A DNA stretch of 64,000 bases, taken from assembly GCF_003412465.1 (NCBI RefSeq), contig NZ_QTJV01000001.1:744001-808000 (forward strand), written 5' to 3'. This DNA is from Chitinophaga silvisoli. GTDB lineage: Bacteria; Bacteroidota; Bacteroidia; Chitinophagales; Chitinophagaceae. The notes under the pieces were generated by a model, which saw only the letters and a list, made by a program, of their open reading frames with translations, did not search any database and was not told the origin of the DNA. Made by a program: the position numbers and the translations under genes. Shown in pieces: positions 36,956-45,748 of the stretch (positions within the stretch are counted from its first letter, which is position 1; each line of letters begins with the position of its first letter).

Positions 36956-37747
36956 CTATTTATTATTCGTAGGACTATACCCATATTGCTTTTTAAAAGC
37001 AAAAGAGAAATGCGACAGGTTCTCAAACCCCGCATCCAGATATACATCCGTCACCTTCTTCTTTTGAACAAAAATCTGGTAATGTGCCAGCGCCAATCTC
37101 TTTTGCGTCAGCCATTTCCCGGGAGTCGTCTGATAAATGTGTTTAAAATCTTTCTTAAAAGTAGTCAGGCTTCTGCCTGTGAGATACCCGAATTTTTCCA
37201 GGGGTAGATTATACATATAATGCTGCTCCATATATTCCCCCAGATCAATCTTTCCTGGTTCATCAAAAGTGGCCAGCACTTCACTCGTTGGCTGATATAC
37301 TTTTTTCAGAATCGTCATTGTTTCGTCTATCTTAATTGCTGCGAGATCCGCCGGTAACTCCTCATGCATGTCAAAATAAGGCAGCAGAGAACTGAACAGG
37401 CTTTCTAACAATGGATGCGGCGCGATGGTGAGGTGACCGCTATGTTTCTTTCCTGTATTCGGTTCAAAATGTTTTCTTATTTGCTCTTCGGGAAATAGAA
37501 TGGAGATAGATTTGAAAGGCTTTTCATTCACAGGGTACTTGCTAAGCCGGCAGAGGTAATTGCGGGGAATGAGTACGGTATCCCCGCTATGATAGACTTT
37601 TTCTGCAGTGCCATTGTGTACCCGAAGCTCCCCATCAAAGACATGCAGCAAGGCGTGTTGTGACAGGATTACTTCACGGCTGTAATGCGTCTGTTTTGAG
37701 CAGGACAGAAATATGTTGCCTTTGATGGGGGCTCCCTGATATTCCAT
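36956..37747 (-). CDS. AraC-family transcriptional regulator
   Basis: A 263-aa regulator. The N-terminal cupin-like domain (QHALLHVFDGELRVHNGTAEKVYHSGDTVLIPRNY) is followed by a C-terminal double HTH (LEKFGYLTGRSLTTFKKDFKHIYQTTPGKWL; VTDVYLDAGFENLSHFSFAFKKQYGYSP). It lies three bases downstream of the aldo/keto reductase gene on the same strand, so the two form an operon and the regulator probably controls the reductase, itself, or both. The effector is unknown. Confidence 0.88.
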   Translation of the reverse strand: MEYQGAPIKGNIFLSCSKQTHYSREVILSQHALLHVFDGELRVHNGTAEKVYHSGDTVLIPRNYLCRLSKYPVNEKPFKSISILFPEEQIRKHFEPNTGKKHSGHLTIAPHPLLESLFSSLLPYFDMHEELPADLAAIKIDETMTILKKVYQPTSEVLATFDEPGKIDLGEYMEQHYMYNLPLEKFGYLTGRSLTTFKKDFKHIYQTTPGKWLTQKRLALAHYQIFVQKKKVTDVYLDAGFENLSHFSFAFKKQYGYSPTNNK

Positions 37748-37750
37748 GTT

Positions 37751-38827
37751 TTAATATTTACCGGGTGTCATTTGTTGAAAAGCGGGCAGTGGCGAAGCTT
37801 TTAAACCATTGATCTCAATACCACCGTGTAGAAAACTGCGGCTATACTCTTTATAATTTGTTACAAAGGTAGGAGCTGGCTTTGAAATAGCGTCTAATTC
37901 ATCCATTTCCTGCTGTGTTAAGTTTACTTCCAGGGCAGCCATGTTTTGTTTTAACTGATCCGGCTTTCTTACACCCAGGATGATAGAGGTGGTAGCTTGT
38001 TTATGCAGCACCCAGGCGAGGGCTACGGCAGCAGGACTCGTGTTATGAACGGCTGCAATGTCTTTTACCTTTTCAATGACCCTGATTTCTTTTTCACTGA
38101 GCTGGTAAGCGCCCCCCATGCGGCTATCGCCACTTTGGTTACCTGCCTGGTATTTCCCTGAGAGGATACCACCTTTGAGAGGAGACCATGGGGTGATACC
38201 TAAACCTAATTCGGCGGCCATAGGAACCAGTTCATCTTCAATACTTCTTTCTAAGAGCGAGTATTCAATTTGCAGGCCGATGAAGGGAGTCCAGTCTTTG
38301 AGAAGGGCAGTGGTTTGTGCCTGCGCGATCTTCCATGCGGGGGCGTAACTGACACCAATGTAACGGACTTTTCCACTGGATACGAGGTTGTGCAGGGTAC
38401 GCATGGTTTCTTCAAAAGGCGTGGTCCAGTCCCATTGATGAACCCATAGCAGGTCGATGTAATCTGTCTGTAATCTCCTGAGGGATTCATGGACATTGTA
38501 GAGGATGGAATGGGTGCTGCCACCGCCGGCATTTGGATTGCCGGGGAGGGTATTGGCGCTGCATTTGGTACCAATTACAATACGATTGCGTTGGGATGGA
38601 TATCTGCCGATGGTATCGCCGATTATTTTTTCGGAGTGGCCATTGGTATAGATGTTGGCGGTGTCGATGAAGTTGCCGCCGAGGTCGATGTATTGGTGAA
38701 TGAGTTGGGCAGCGGTGGTTTCGTCTGCGCCCCAGTTCCAGTCGTCACCGAGGGTCATACCTCCCAGGCAGAGAGGGCTTACTTTGAGGCCGGAATGGCC
38801 GAGTGTTCTGAAAGAATCGAGTTGCAT
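37751..38827 (-). CDS. Aldo/keto reductase
   Basis: A 358-aa NADPH-dependent oxidoreductase of the AKR superfamily (YajO/Tas-like). The ATG complementary to 38825-38827 gives MQLDSFRTLGHSGLKVSPLCLGGM, a canonical start; the frame extends 7 codons upstream to a TTG. The catalytic tetrad can be read as Asp in NFIDTANIY, the Tyr there, Lys in VIGTKCS and His in LLWVHQWD. The LGVRKPDQLKQN stretch near the C-terminus binds the cofactor phosphate. Upstream partner of the AraC regulator gene in a two-gene operon. Substrate unknown. Confidence 0.9.
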   Translation of the reverse strand: MQLDSFRTLGHSGLKVSPLCLGGMTLGDDWNWGADETTAAQLIHQYIDLGGNFIDTANIYTNGHSEKIIGDTIGRYPSQRNRIVIGTKCSANTLPGNPNAGGGSTHSILYNVHESLRRLQTDYIDLLWVHQWDWTTPFEETMRTLHNLVSSGKVRYIGVSYAPAWKIAQAQTTALLKDWTPFIGLQIEYSLLERSIEDELVPMAAELGLGITPWSPLKGGILSGKYQAGNQSGDSRMGGAYQLSEKEIRVIEKVKDIAAVHNTSPAAVALAWVLHKQATTSIILGVRKPDQLKQNMAALEVNLTQQEMDELDAISKPAPTFVTNYKEYSRSFLHGGIEINGLKASPLPAFQQMTPGKY

Positions 38828-38941
38828 ATGCGTAAATTTGTAGGACAAAATTAGCGGCGATATGCGCGGGATGTTTTGTTTAAAGGGCGGAATTGGTTTG
38901 TTTAAAAGGCGGGGTATTTGAAGGGGGGAAATGCAGTCATC

Positions 38942-39274
38942 CTAAACATCTATCTCTTCAGAAGGGTCCCAGAAGATCGTTCTGAAATTCACCACCTTAT
39001 CATTCTTCACTTCCACCCCTTCTTTCTCCAGCAACTTCTTCCTGTTGGCAATCCCCCTGGGATCACCGGTCAGTTGTCCCTGGCTGTTCACAACCCGCTG
39101 AAAAGGAACAGGTGGTTTTTCCCCATCTATCAATCCCATCGCCCTGCCTACCATGCGGGAAAGGTTCCCTTTGCCAAGGGCTTTGGCGATAGCGCCATAA
39201 GAGGTGACACGGCCTTTGGGAATGGAGCGGGCGATGTCGAAGACAAGTTTATTGAAGTCCGGATCGTTTTGCAT
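38942..39274 (-). CDS. Alkyltransferase-like (ATL) protein, MGMT family without the active Cys
   Basis: A 110-aa protein of the DNA-binding fold of O6-alkylguanine-DNA alkyltransferase: IPKGRVTSYGAIAKALG (residues 18-34), the helix-turn-helix region MVGRAMGLI, then VPFQRVVNSQGQLTGDPRG. The active-site PCHRV is PFQRV here (Phe58, Gln59, Arg60), so the alkyl-accepting Cys is absent. Such ATL proteins bind alkylated guanine, flip the base and recruit nucleotide excision repair. Size is typical for ATLs. Monocistronic. Confidence 0.88.
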   Translation of the reverse strand: MQNDPDFNKLVFDIARSIPKGRVTSYGAIAKALGKGNLSRMVGRAMGLIDGEKPPVPFQRVVNSQGQLTGDPRGIANRKKLLEKEGVEVKNDKVVNFRTIFWDPSEEIDV

Positions 39275-39395
39275 TTTTCAAATGTAGGAAACCTTTTAGG
39301 TTTTTTGAAATTCCTTCATAAACAATGGTGTTGCAAACAACCATTCAGCTAATCATTCAATAAAAATCAAGATTGTTTTTTCCAATCAGTTTTTT

Positions 39396-39414
39396 AATTG
39401 TAAATTATACAATT
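39396..39414 (+). promoter_or_regulatory. Inverted repeat upstream of the GH5 gene
   Basis: AATTGTA-AATTA-TACAATT is a perfect 7-bp inverted repeat 14 bases before the ATG at 39428. It may be an operator or simply AT-rich promoter DNA. Confidence 0.3.
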
Positions 39415-39427
39415 AATTCTCACGTTT

Positions 39428-40894
39428 ATGAAAACCAAATTAACCCTCATTGCGAGCGCAATGCTAGCTTTTGCCTGCAATAAAGAACAGGCAGATCTGT
39501 CATCACTCCAATTGTCCAATTCTACTGCTATAGCAGCCGTCGCCGTCAGCTCCGGTGATTTTAAGGGTGTGAACTGGGCGGATAGCAGGGATAACTTTGC
39601 CGATGATGCGTTGATCCTTTCGGGCACGGTATCAACAGATACCTATGCGAGTATGCAAACAAAGGCGGACTACATCCTGAATGGTTTTATTGCCGCCGGT
39701 GCCAACACCGTGCGACTGCCAGTGAATCCATCCACAGTGATCAGTTCTTTCTGGTCCACTTACAAAGGCGCTATCGACAAAGCAAGTTCCAAAAACATGA
39801 AGGTGCTGCTGGGCTATTGGGAGGGCTCATCTTCCCGCGATGGCCTTATTGACAACACGACTACTTTCTGGCAGATGTGGGACACGATTGTGGCGAATTA
39901 CAAATCGAACACGCTGGTGTATTTTGAGTGCTTCAATGAGCCGCATGGATATAGTGCCACGGATCTGAAAACACTCTACAATACGTTTATCACCCGCTAT
40001 CCGGGTGTGCCCAAAAACAGGTTTGTATTAGATGGTACAGGGTATTCCTCCGGTGTGAATACGATTGGTGCAGATACACGTTTTGATAGTTGTCTCCTGT
40101 CATTCCATGATTACACCTGGTTTGAAACCAGCAAGACTACGACTGCTGACTGGGAGCAACCCGTGAAGTCATTGACCTATCCTACAAGAACTATTGTTAC
40201 AGAGTTTGGAACTGTGATGACGGATGGAACAAATTATACAGGGGCACCAGGTTCGAATGTGAATAACACCTATTTGCAGGGAATGACAAATTCACTCCAT
40301 GATCTGGGTGTAGGTTGTGTGTACTGGCCTGGATTGAGAACAGGGGATACGTATAGCATGTTTACATCTACGGGGTCTGCATTGACGACTAATAATACTT
40401 CTGGTTTGACCAGGTTAAAATATGCGTGGGGTACGGGTACGATTACGCCGCCGTACGCTTCGTTTACAGCAGGTACCTATTACAAAGTAATCAATAAGAA
40501 CAGTGGGAAATCATTGGAAGTGTATAATCAGTCTACTGCGAATAGTGCTGCTATTGATCAGTGGGATTATTGGGGAGGTGCAAACCAGCAGTGGACATTT
40601 AATGCGTTGGGAAGTAATTATCAGTCGGTGATTAACAGGAATAGTGCAAAGGCCCTGGATGTGAATGGTGCATCTACGACAGCTGGTGCCGGGATTATTC
40701 AGTATGATTATGCTGGTGGTGCAAATCAGCAGTGGCAGGTAATTGATATTGGGTTTGGGTATTATAAAATACTGAACAGGAATAGTGGCTTTGCGTTGGA
40801 TGTGAATGGAGGTTCGGCTACGAATGGGGCAGGTGTGATACAGTGGAATTGGAATAGTGGCACGAATCAGCAATGGCAGATAACGGCGTTGTAG
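39428..40894 (+). CDS. GH5-family glycosidase lipoprotein with ricin-type carbohydrate-binding domain
   Basis: A 488-aa lipoprotein (MKTKLTLIASAMLAFAC, lipidated Cys17). The catalytic domain spans about 40-335: acid/base Glu171 in CFNEPHG and nucleophile Glu259 in IVTEFGT, the pattern of family 5 endoglucanases and mannanases. A C-terminal ricin B-like domain (~345-488) carries three QxW repeats (NQQWTF, NQQWQV, NQQWQI) and three NxNSGxAL(E/D)V motifs, which bind sugars. Likely acts at the outer membrane on beta-1,4 or beta-1,3 glycans. No SusCD pair is adjacent. Confidence 0.85.
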   Translation: MKTKLTLIASAMLAFACNKEQADLSSLQLSNSTAIAAVAVSSGDFKGVNWADSRDNFADDALILSGTVSTDTYASMQTKADYILNGFIAAGANTVRLPVNPSTVISSFWSTYKGAIDKASSKNMKVLLGYWEGSSSRDGLIDNTTTFWQMWDTIVANYKSNTLVYFECFNEPHGYSATDLKTLYNTFITRYPGVPKNRFVLDGTGYSSGVNTIGADTRFDSCLLSFHDYTWFETSKTTTADWEQPVKSLTYPTRTIVTEFGTVMTDGTNYTGAPGSNVNNTYLQGMTNSLHDLGVGCVYWPGLRTGDTYSMFTSTGSALTTNNTSGLTRLKYAWGTGTITPPYASFTAGTYYKVINKNSGKSLEVYNQSTANSAAIDQWDYWGGANQQWTFNALGSNYQSVINRNSAKALDVNGASTTAGAGIIQYDYAGGANQQWQVIDIGFGYYKILNRNSGFALDVNGGSATNGAGVIQWNWNSGTNQQWQITAL

Positions 40895-40906
40895 AAAAAA
40901 AATAGA

Positions 40907-41022
40907 AAGATGAGGTTGTATTAAAAGTAATTTGATGGCATGTAGAATTTTATAAAAGGAATTTTCTGCATCATGCATCCATATTAAATTTCGGAATTTT
41001 ACTTTTACTACAGCCTCATCTT
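40907..41022. repeat. Long intergenic inverted repeat, 24-bp arms, 68-nt centre
   Basis: Arms at 40907-40930 and 40999-41022 pair at 22 of 24 positions. The core arm is GAGGTTGTATTAAAAGTAA. The centre is 68 nt, the same length as in the copy at 58202-58311, and the two centres share stretches such as AAGGAA and AATTYCGG near corresponding places. It lies between convergent GH5 and malQ genes, where it could act as a bidirectional terminator or be a small mobile or RNA element. Confidence 0.6.
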
Positions 41023-41045
41023 ATGCTTGCTAAATAATTAGAATT

Positions 41046-42425
41046 TTATTTTTCGCATTCGCGGCCATATAGTTTTACCCACTTTCCCAGGCGTTTTATT
41101 TTCTCCTTTTTAAACTGTCCCGGCAGCATTCTCCACTTCCAGTTTTTATCACTACCGGAGGGATGATTCATCCGTGCATTGGCTGGTAGTTCCAACACAT
41201 CCTGCATGGGTATAATCACGATATCAGCTACTGAAGCATAGGCGATCCTGCTCAGGATACGGGCTGCCTTTTTGCCTGTTACTTTAATGCCTGTATACTG
41301 CCGGAGATTCTCCCTTGTTTTGCGATCTGCATCTTCTTCATACCATCCGCGGGTAGTGTTATTATCATGGGTACCTGTTACGGCAACAATATTGGTAATG
41401 AAATGATGGGGAGCATGGTCAGTCTGTGGCAGGTCTTCACCAAAACCAAATTGTAAAACCCGCATGCCTTTTAAATTAAATTCTTCCTGCAGGGCTCTTA
41501 CCGGTTCATCGATGGTACCCAGGTCTTCTGCAATGAAAGGCATGTCGGGAAATAATTTTTGAAACTCCTTAAACAGATCTGCAGCGGGGCCTGGTTTCCA
41601 TTGTCCATTCACAGCCGTAGTTTCACCTGCGGGAATTTCCCAATAGGCGGAGAAAGCACGAAAGTGATCGAGCCGGATCAGGTCGAACCGGGACAGGTTG
41701 CGTTGCATTCTGCGGATCCACCAGCTGTAATTGTCCGCCTTAAGGGCTTCCCAGTTGTAGACAGGTACATTCCAGCATTGCCCGGTTTCACTGAAATAAT
41801 CAGGGGGAACACCACCAATGCCATTGAGATTGAAGAATGTGGGATTGGCCTTTACATCGACCGCGTCGCCATGCATGTAGAAGGGAAGATCACCGAAGAG
41901 GAGAATGCCTTTTTCATTGCAATAAGTTTTGAGTGCGGACCATTGCTGGTCGAATTTAAACTGGTACCATTTCTCTCTTGGGTTATCAGTGAATTCGTTG
42001 AGCCAGTGGGCCTCCTGCTGGCAATAGCTTTCAAATGCTGCCTGATCTGCTGACTGCACAAAATTCAGGTAGGCGATTTCGAGGAGCGCCAGTTTAATGG
42101 GAATGGCTTTTTCAAAATCGGCTTTGTCGGAAATGGGCAGCTTACACTTGTTGAGTTGGGCGGCAGATAATAACCCTTCATCAGCCAGTAATTCCGGGCT
42201 AATCAATATGGGTTCACCAGCCATACTGCTGATAGGGCTGTATGGTGATAAGTGTTGCGGATGCAGGGGATTGATGGGTAATACCTGCCAGTAGCGTTGT
42301 TTAGCAAGTTGTAGCTGATCAGCAAAGTGATAAGCGGATGGCCCTAAATCGCCGGAGCCAAAAGGCCCGGGTAAAGAAGTGATATGAAGAAGTATACCGG
42401 CGCTGCGTTTTGATAGAGTTGTCAT
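41046..42425 (-). CDS. malQ: 4-alpha-glucanotransferase (amylomaltase)
   Basis: A 459-aa GH77 enzyme. The ATG complementary to 42423-42425 gives MTTLSKRSAGILLHITSLPGPFGSGDLG, the family N-terminus; the frame opens 30 codons further upstream but those residues look non-homologous. Motifs: VPPDYFSETGQCWNVPVYNW, RLDHFRAFSAYWEIP (nucleophile Asp), FIAEDLGTI (acid/base Glu) and GTHDNNTTRGW (transition-state Asp). It transfers maltodextrin segments between alpha-1,4-glucans in the cytoplasm. It may work with the GH13 amylase encoded at 55080, although the genes are apart. Confidence 0.95.
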   Translation of the reverse strand: MTTLSKRSAGILLHITSLPGPFGSGDLGPSAYHFADQLQLAKQRYWQVLPINPLHPQHLSPYSPISSMAGEPILISPELLADEGLLSAAQLNKCKLPISDKADFEKAIPIKLALLEIAYLNFVQSADQAAFESYCQQEAHWLNEFTDNPREKWYQFKFDQQWSALKTYCNEKGILLFGDLPFYMHGDAVDVKANPTFFNLNGIGGVPPDYFSETGQCWNVPVYNWEALKADNYSWWIRRMQRNLSRFDLIRLDHFRAFSAYWEIPAGETTAVNGQWKPGPAADLFKEFQKLFPDMPFIAEDLGTIDEPVRALQEEFNLKGMRVLQFGFGEDLPQTDHAPHHFITNIVAVTGTHDNNTTRGWYEEDADRKTRENLRQYTGIKVTGKKAARILSRIAYASVADIVIIPMQDVLELPANARMNHPSGSDKNWKWRMLPGQFKKEKIKRLGKWVKLYGRECEK

Positions 42426-42675
42426 ATGCGCATGTACAGCTACTTCTGTGCCAGTCCGGTGAAGGATAGAATGATTTAATGGTGAGGCTGAGCCAAAGCG
42501 TTTAAGCACGCACATCTCCGTGACAAGGCTAAGAGAAGCCTGTCATCCTTTGTGTTGGTGAGCCCGATTTTATCTGGTGTAAATGATTTTTACCAGGTAG
42601 GAAAGGAATCAATGCCCTTACCTGCTAAAACCACCTGGATCGAATTGGTACCTGAATAACGTGAACCCTAAAAAA

Positions 42676-43389
42676 CTATTTCGTATAAATCGCCGGATCA
42701 AACTTATACAGGTGTGGGGCTTTATGCGCACCTCCTGTCTTTGCCTCCCCTTGTTTAATCAGGATATTTTCCTTCATAATCTTCCTGTAGAAATTCCCCC
42801 TGTTAAACTTCTGATTCATAATCTTCTCGTAGAGGGCTTGCAGTTGTGGCAGGGTGAAGATCTCCGGCAGCAGGTTATAACCAATCGGTTTATGATACAG
42901 CTGATCCCGTAACTTTTCCAGTGCCTTTTCGATGATCTGTTTATGATCCATCACCATTTCGGGCAATTCGTATACAGGCATCCATTCGCAGGCATCGCTG
43001 AACATATCAGGTACCGGTGTAACCTGTGACTGGTCAATAACTGCATAGTAGCCGATCGTTACAAAACGCATCTTATGCCAGAGGTTGTCATCATATTCGA
43101 CAAAGTAATCCTGCGAACGGTTTGGTTCACCAAACACGCCAAACACTTCCAGAAACACTTTCTCAGCACCACTTCGTTCGAAGAGGATCCGCTTGGCAGC
43201 GTCGTCAATCGATTCCGTTTTTTGAATATAACCCCCGGGGAGAATCCAGCCATTATCTCCTTTCATTTTTGCCAGCAGTACATTGAAACTGCCCTGGTGA
43301 TAGCCAAATACCACGCAGTCGACAGATAGGTGAGGTAGGGCATTTTTCCATAACGCCTCGCTGGCTTTTTCAATATCAGTATTCCGCAT
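42676..43389 (-). CDS. Nudix-domain transcriptional regulator (NrtR/AraR-like), degenerate Nudix box
   Basis: A 237-aa protein with an N-terminal Nudix fold and a C-terminal winged helix (LPQLQALYEKIMNQKFNRGNFYRKIM, then LYKFD). The Nudix box begins correctly (G53-x5-E59), but the REUXEEXGU part reads R67-I-L-F-E71-R72-S-G-A. Two of the metal-binding Glu are Ile68 and Arg72, so hydrolysis is probably lost. Such proteins are sugar-responsive repressors; in Bacteroidetes a related one controls arabinose genes. It is divergent from the MFS sugar transporter gene, its likely target. Confidence 0.85.
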   Translation of the reverse strand: MRNTDIEKASEALWKNALPHLSVDCVVFGYHQGSFNVLLAKMKGDNGWILPGGYIQKTESIDDAAKRILFERSGAEKVFLEVFGVFGEPNRSQDYFVEYDDNLWHKMRFVTIGYYAVIDQSQVTPVPDMFSDACEWMPVYELPEMVMDHKQIIEKALEKLRDQLYHKPIGYNLLPEIFTLPQLQALYEKIMNQKFNRGNFYRKIMKENILIKQGEAKTGGAHKAPHLYKFDPAIYTK

Positions 43390-43488
43390 ACGACAAAGAT
43401 AAATAGATTTAACATTAGTGATGATTTTGCCCGGGGAATTGACTGATTCCCGTTCTCATGGCTGGGAAACTTATATGATTTTGAAAGT

Positions 43489-43535
43489 TTTTGTCGCTTT
43501 TTTTGACAAAATTGATTCAGATAGCCGTATGTTTG
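43489..43535 (+). promoter_or_regulatory. Operator and promoter of the MFS sugar transporter gene
   Basis: TTTTGTC (43489-43495) and GACAAAA (43505-43511) form a 7-bp inverted repeat with a 9-nt spacer, a size suited to a Nudix-type repressor dimer. The right half includes TTTG (43502-43505), which sits 22 nt before TATGTTTG (43528-43535), a full -33/-7 Bacteroidota promoter. Repressor binding would therefore block the -33 element. The assignment to the adjacent regulator is inference. Confidence 0.55.
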
Positions 43536-43575
43536 TGTTTTGCCAAACTTTAATTAAGAAACGTAAGTCCGGGTT

Positions 43576-44985
43576 ATGAACAATCATAAGAAAGGAAACA
43601 ATGCAATTCCACTGATCACGATCACGTTATTGTTTTTTATGTGGGGATTTATCACGTGTATGAACGATATTTTGATCCCTTACCTGAAAGAGTTGTTCCA
43701 GCTCACCTTCTTCAAATCGATGCTGGTTCAGTTTGCGTTTTTCGGCGCGTATTTTATCGGTTCGCTGATCTATTTCATTATTTCCTATTACAACGGGGAC
43801 CCTGTTAACAAAGTAGGGTACAAGAAGGGGATAATCTTTGGTATTATCCTGTCAGCGCTGGGTTGCGTATTATTCCTGCCAGCTGCTACATATGGTGTGT
43901 ATGGTTTGTTCCTGAGTGCATTGTTTGTGCTGGGATTGGGCTTTACAGTATTGCAGATTACCGCGAATGCCTATGTGTCACTGCTGGGGCCGGAAGATAC
44001 AGCTTCCAGCAGGTTGAACCTCACACAGGCGTTTAACTCATTTGGTACTACGATAGCGCCTATATTAGGCGGACACCTGATCTTTGAATTGTTTAAGGAT
44101 CCAAATGGTGGTTTCAGTGCTGCTGCAACAAGAATTCCTTACCTCATCTTTGCAGGCATCCTCATGCTGGTAGCGCTGCTGATCTGGCGTGTAAAACTGC
44201 CTAATTTCGCACAGGATGCTGAAAATCAGCCGAAGGGACTGGGTGTTTTACAGTTCCCGCAGCTGAAAAGAGGTATTCTTTCTATTTTTTGTTATGTAGG
44301 TGGTGAAGTAGCCGTAGGTAGCTTTATGATTAGCTTCCTGGGTCTGCAGGATATCGCTGGTTTGCAGGAAGGTGAAGCCAAGAAATACCTGGCAATTTAC
44401 TGGGGTGGTGCAATGATAGGCCGTTTTGTTGGAGCTATTTCCCTGAGCCATTCTATGAGTCAGGCCAGGAAGGCGGCTTATATGCTGGTGACAGCGCTGG
44501 CTGTATTTGTGGTGATCTACCTGCTGGTAGGTATGCCGTTTGAACAAATCAGTTTCTTCCTGATCTTCATTGCACTGAACTTTGTGGGATTCCTGGTCGG
44601 TCGTTCTGCTCCGGCCCGTACCCTGGTTATTTTCTCCCTGATCAATATGTTCCTGTTGGCGAGCGCGATCATTAACAAGGGTGAGATTGCGATGTTCAGC
44701 ATTGTGGGTATTGGTATTTTCAACTCTATCATGTTCTCCAACATCTATACACTGGCGATTGCCAAGCTGGGTACTTATACCAGCCAGGGTTCATCTCTGC
44801 TGGTAATGGCCATTCTGGGCGGCGCGATTATGCCTGTAATACAGGGTGCACTGGCCGATGAAATTGGTGTGCAACATGCGTTGATTGTTCCATTGATCTG
44901 TTATGCAGTGATCCTGAATTTCGGTTTCTATTGTATGAAGCGGTTTAAGAACCTGGAAATGACATCGGTGAAGTCAGGGCACTAG
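43576..44985 (+). CDS. MFS sugar transporter, FucP / glucose-galactose transporter family
   Basis: A 469-aa protein with 12 predicted transmembrane helices. The start IPLITITLLFFMWGFITCMNDILIPYLKELFQL is the family signature (sugar:H+ symporter FHS family), and ANAYVSLLGPEDTASSRLNLTQAFNSFGTTIAPILGG is the conserved second block. It imports a hexose or pentose across the inner membrane. Divergent from the Nudix-type regulator gene with a shared 186-base intergenic region. Confidence 0.92.
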   Translation: MNNHKKGNNAIPLITITLLFFMWGFITCMNDILIPYLKELFQLTFFKSMLVQFAFFGAYFIGSLIYFIISYYNGDPVNKVGYKKGIIFGIILSALGCVLFLPAATYGVYGLFLSALFVLGLGFTVLQITANAYVSLLGPEDTASSRLNLTQAFNSFGTTIAPILGGHLIFELFKDPNGGFSAAATRIPYLIFAGILMLVALLIWRVKLPNFAQDAENQPKGLGVLQFPQLKRGILSIFCYVGGEVAVGSFMISFLGLQDIAGLQEGEAKKYLAIYWGGAMIGRFVGAISLSHSMSQARKAAYMLVTALAVFVVIYLLVGMPFEQISFFLIFIALNFVGFLVGRSAPARTLVIFSLINMFLLASAIINKGEIAMFSIVGIGIFNSIMFSNIYTLAIAKLGTYTSQGSSLLVMAILGGAIMPVIQGALADEIGVQHALIVPLICYAVILNFGFYCMKRFKNLEMTSVKSGH

Positions 44986-45048
44986 TGCCTGGATGGAAGT
45001 GAGCATCGTGGACAAATTGGTTAAGAAAAAACGGCAATAGCCAGGTTA

Positions 45049-45744
45049 TTAAGATATAAAAAAGCGTCCCTCGTTCTGAGGGGCGCTTTTTTTATGATGA
45101 TGCAGTTGCTGCAAGGTATAATAGATAATCCCAAACATTCCTCCAAAGCCTATACTAAACGCCCAGGCCCCCAAATGATTATACGGCTTAAGCACATGTC
45201 CTGCCATTGTAAAAAGCAAGGCTTCCGGATTCGTCACCGCATCCCAGCTATTAAACCGCAAATAACGGCCTATATACACGCCATATCCACACAATACAAA
45301 ACTCACCAGCACGATCACTTTTACCCATGGTCCTTTCAGGTGCCGTACCAGGAAATGCTCCACCTGCATCAATGAGATAATCCCTAACAAGAGCCCATTC
45401 CAGGCAGCAGATGATACAATGAGCAGGTCATACCATAAGGGGACCGGCGGCCTTTCACTAAAGTGAAAAAGATCCGTGATCATATAAGGTGCATTGGGGA
45501 AAAACATCAGCCAGCAAGCCAGTATCATTATCGTACGCAGGTTGATTCCTGATAATTTGTCCAGTTTACGACTAAAAAATAAAGGCAAGACCCCTAAAAA
45601 TGTATTCCAGATATAAAACAGGTAAAAATAATCATGATAACGGAGTACACGTACCAATAACAGTGTCATCGTAAAGGCGATGGCCAAAGTCAGCATTTTT
45701 TCCAGCGGGGAGATTCTTTTCAACATAATGGTCAGGCTTTTCAT
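45049..45744 (-). CDS. DUF1361 integral membrane protein
   Basis: A 231-aa protein with about seven transmembrane helices. Conserved DUF1361 stretches are visible: FFPNAPYMITDLFHF, PLWYDLLIVSSAAWNGLLLG and LCGYGVYIGRYLRFNSWDAVTNP. Function unknown. It starts four bases after the stop of the ferritin-like gene, so the two are co-transcribed. The 3' coding end carries the hairpin that terminates the convergent transporter gene. An internal start (MLKRISPLEKML) six codons in is also possible. Confidence 0.85.
   Translation of the reverse strand: MKSLTIMLKRISPLEKMLTLAIAFTMTLLLVRVLRYHDYFYLFYIWNTFLGVLPLFFSRKLDKLSGINLRTIMILACWLMFFPNAPYMITDLFHFSERPPVPLWYDLLIVSSAAWNGLLLGIISLMQVEHFLVRHLKGPWVKVIVLVSFVLCGYGVYIGRYLRFNSWDAVTNPEALLFTMAGHVLKPYNHLGAWAFSIGFGGMFGIIYYTLQQLHHHKKSAPQNEGRFFIS
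45061..45092 (+). terminator. Terminator after the sugar transporter gene
   Basis: AAAGCGTCCCTC pairs with GAGGGGCGCTTT (one G:U), followed by a run of seven T. It lies inside the last codons of the convergent DUF1361 gene, so for that gene it is part of the coding sequence. Confidence 0.85.
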
Positions 45745-45748
45745 AAAA

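Noticed and set aside
40907..41022. CRISPR-like repeat or attachment site
   Set aside because: Only one inverted pair, with no direct-repeat array and no integrase or cas gene.
42516..42675. Possible diverged member of the intergenic repeat family between malQ and the Nudix gene
   Set aside because: Some similar words (TTTTATCTGG, GGTACCTGA) but no matching arms could be aligned.
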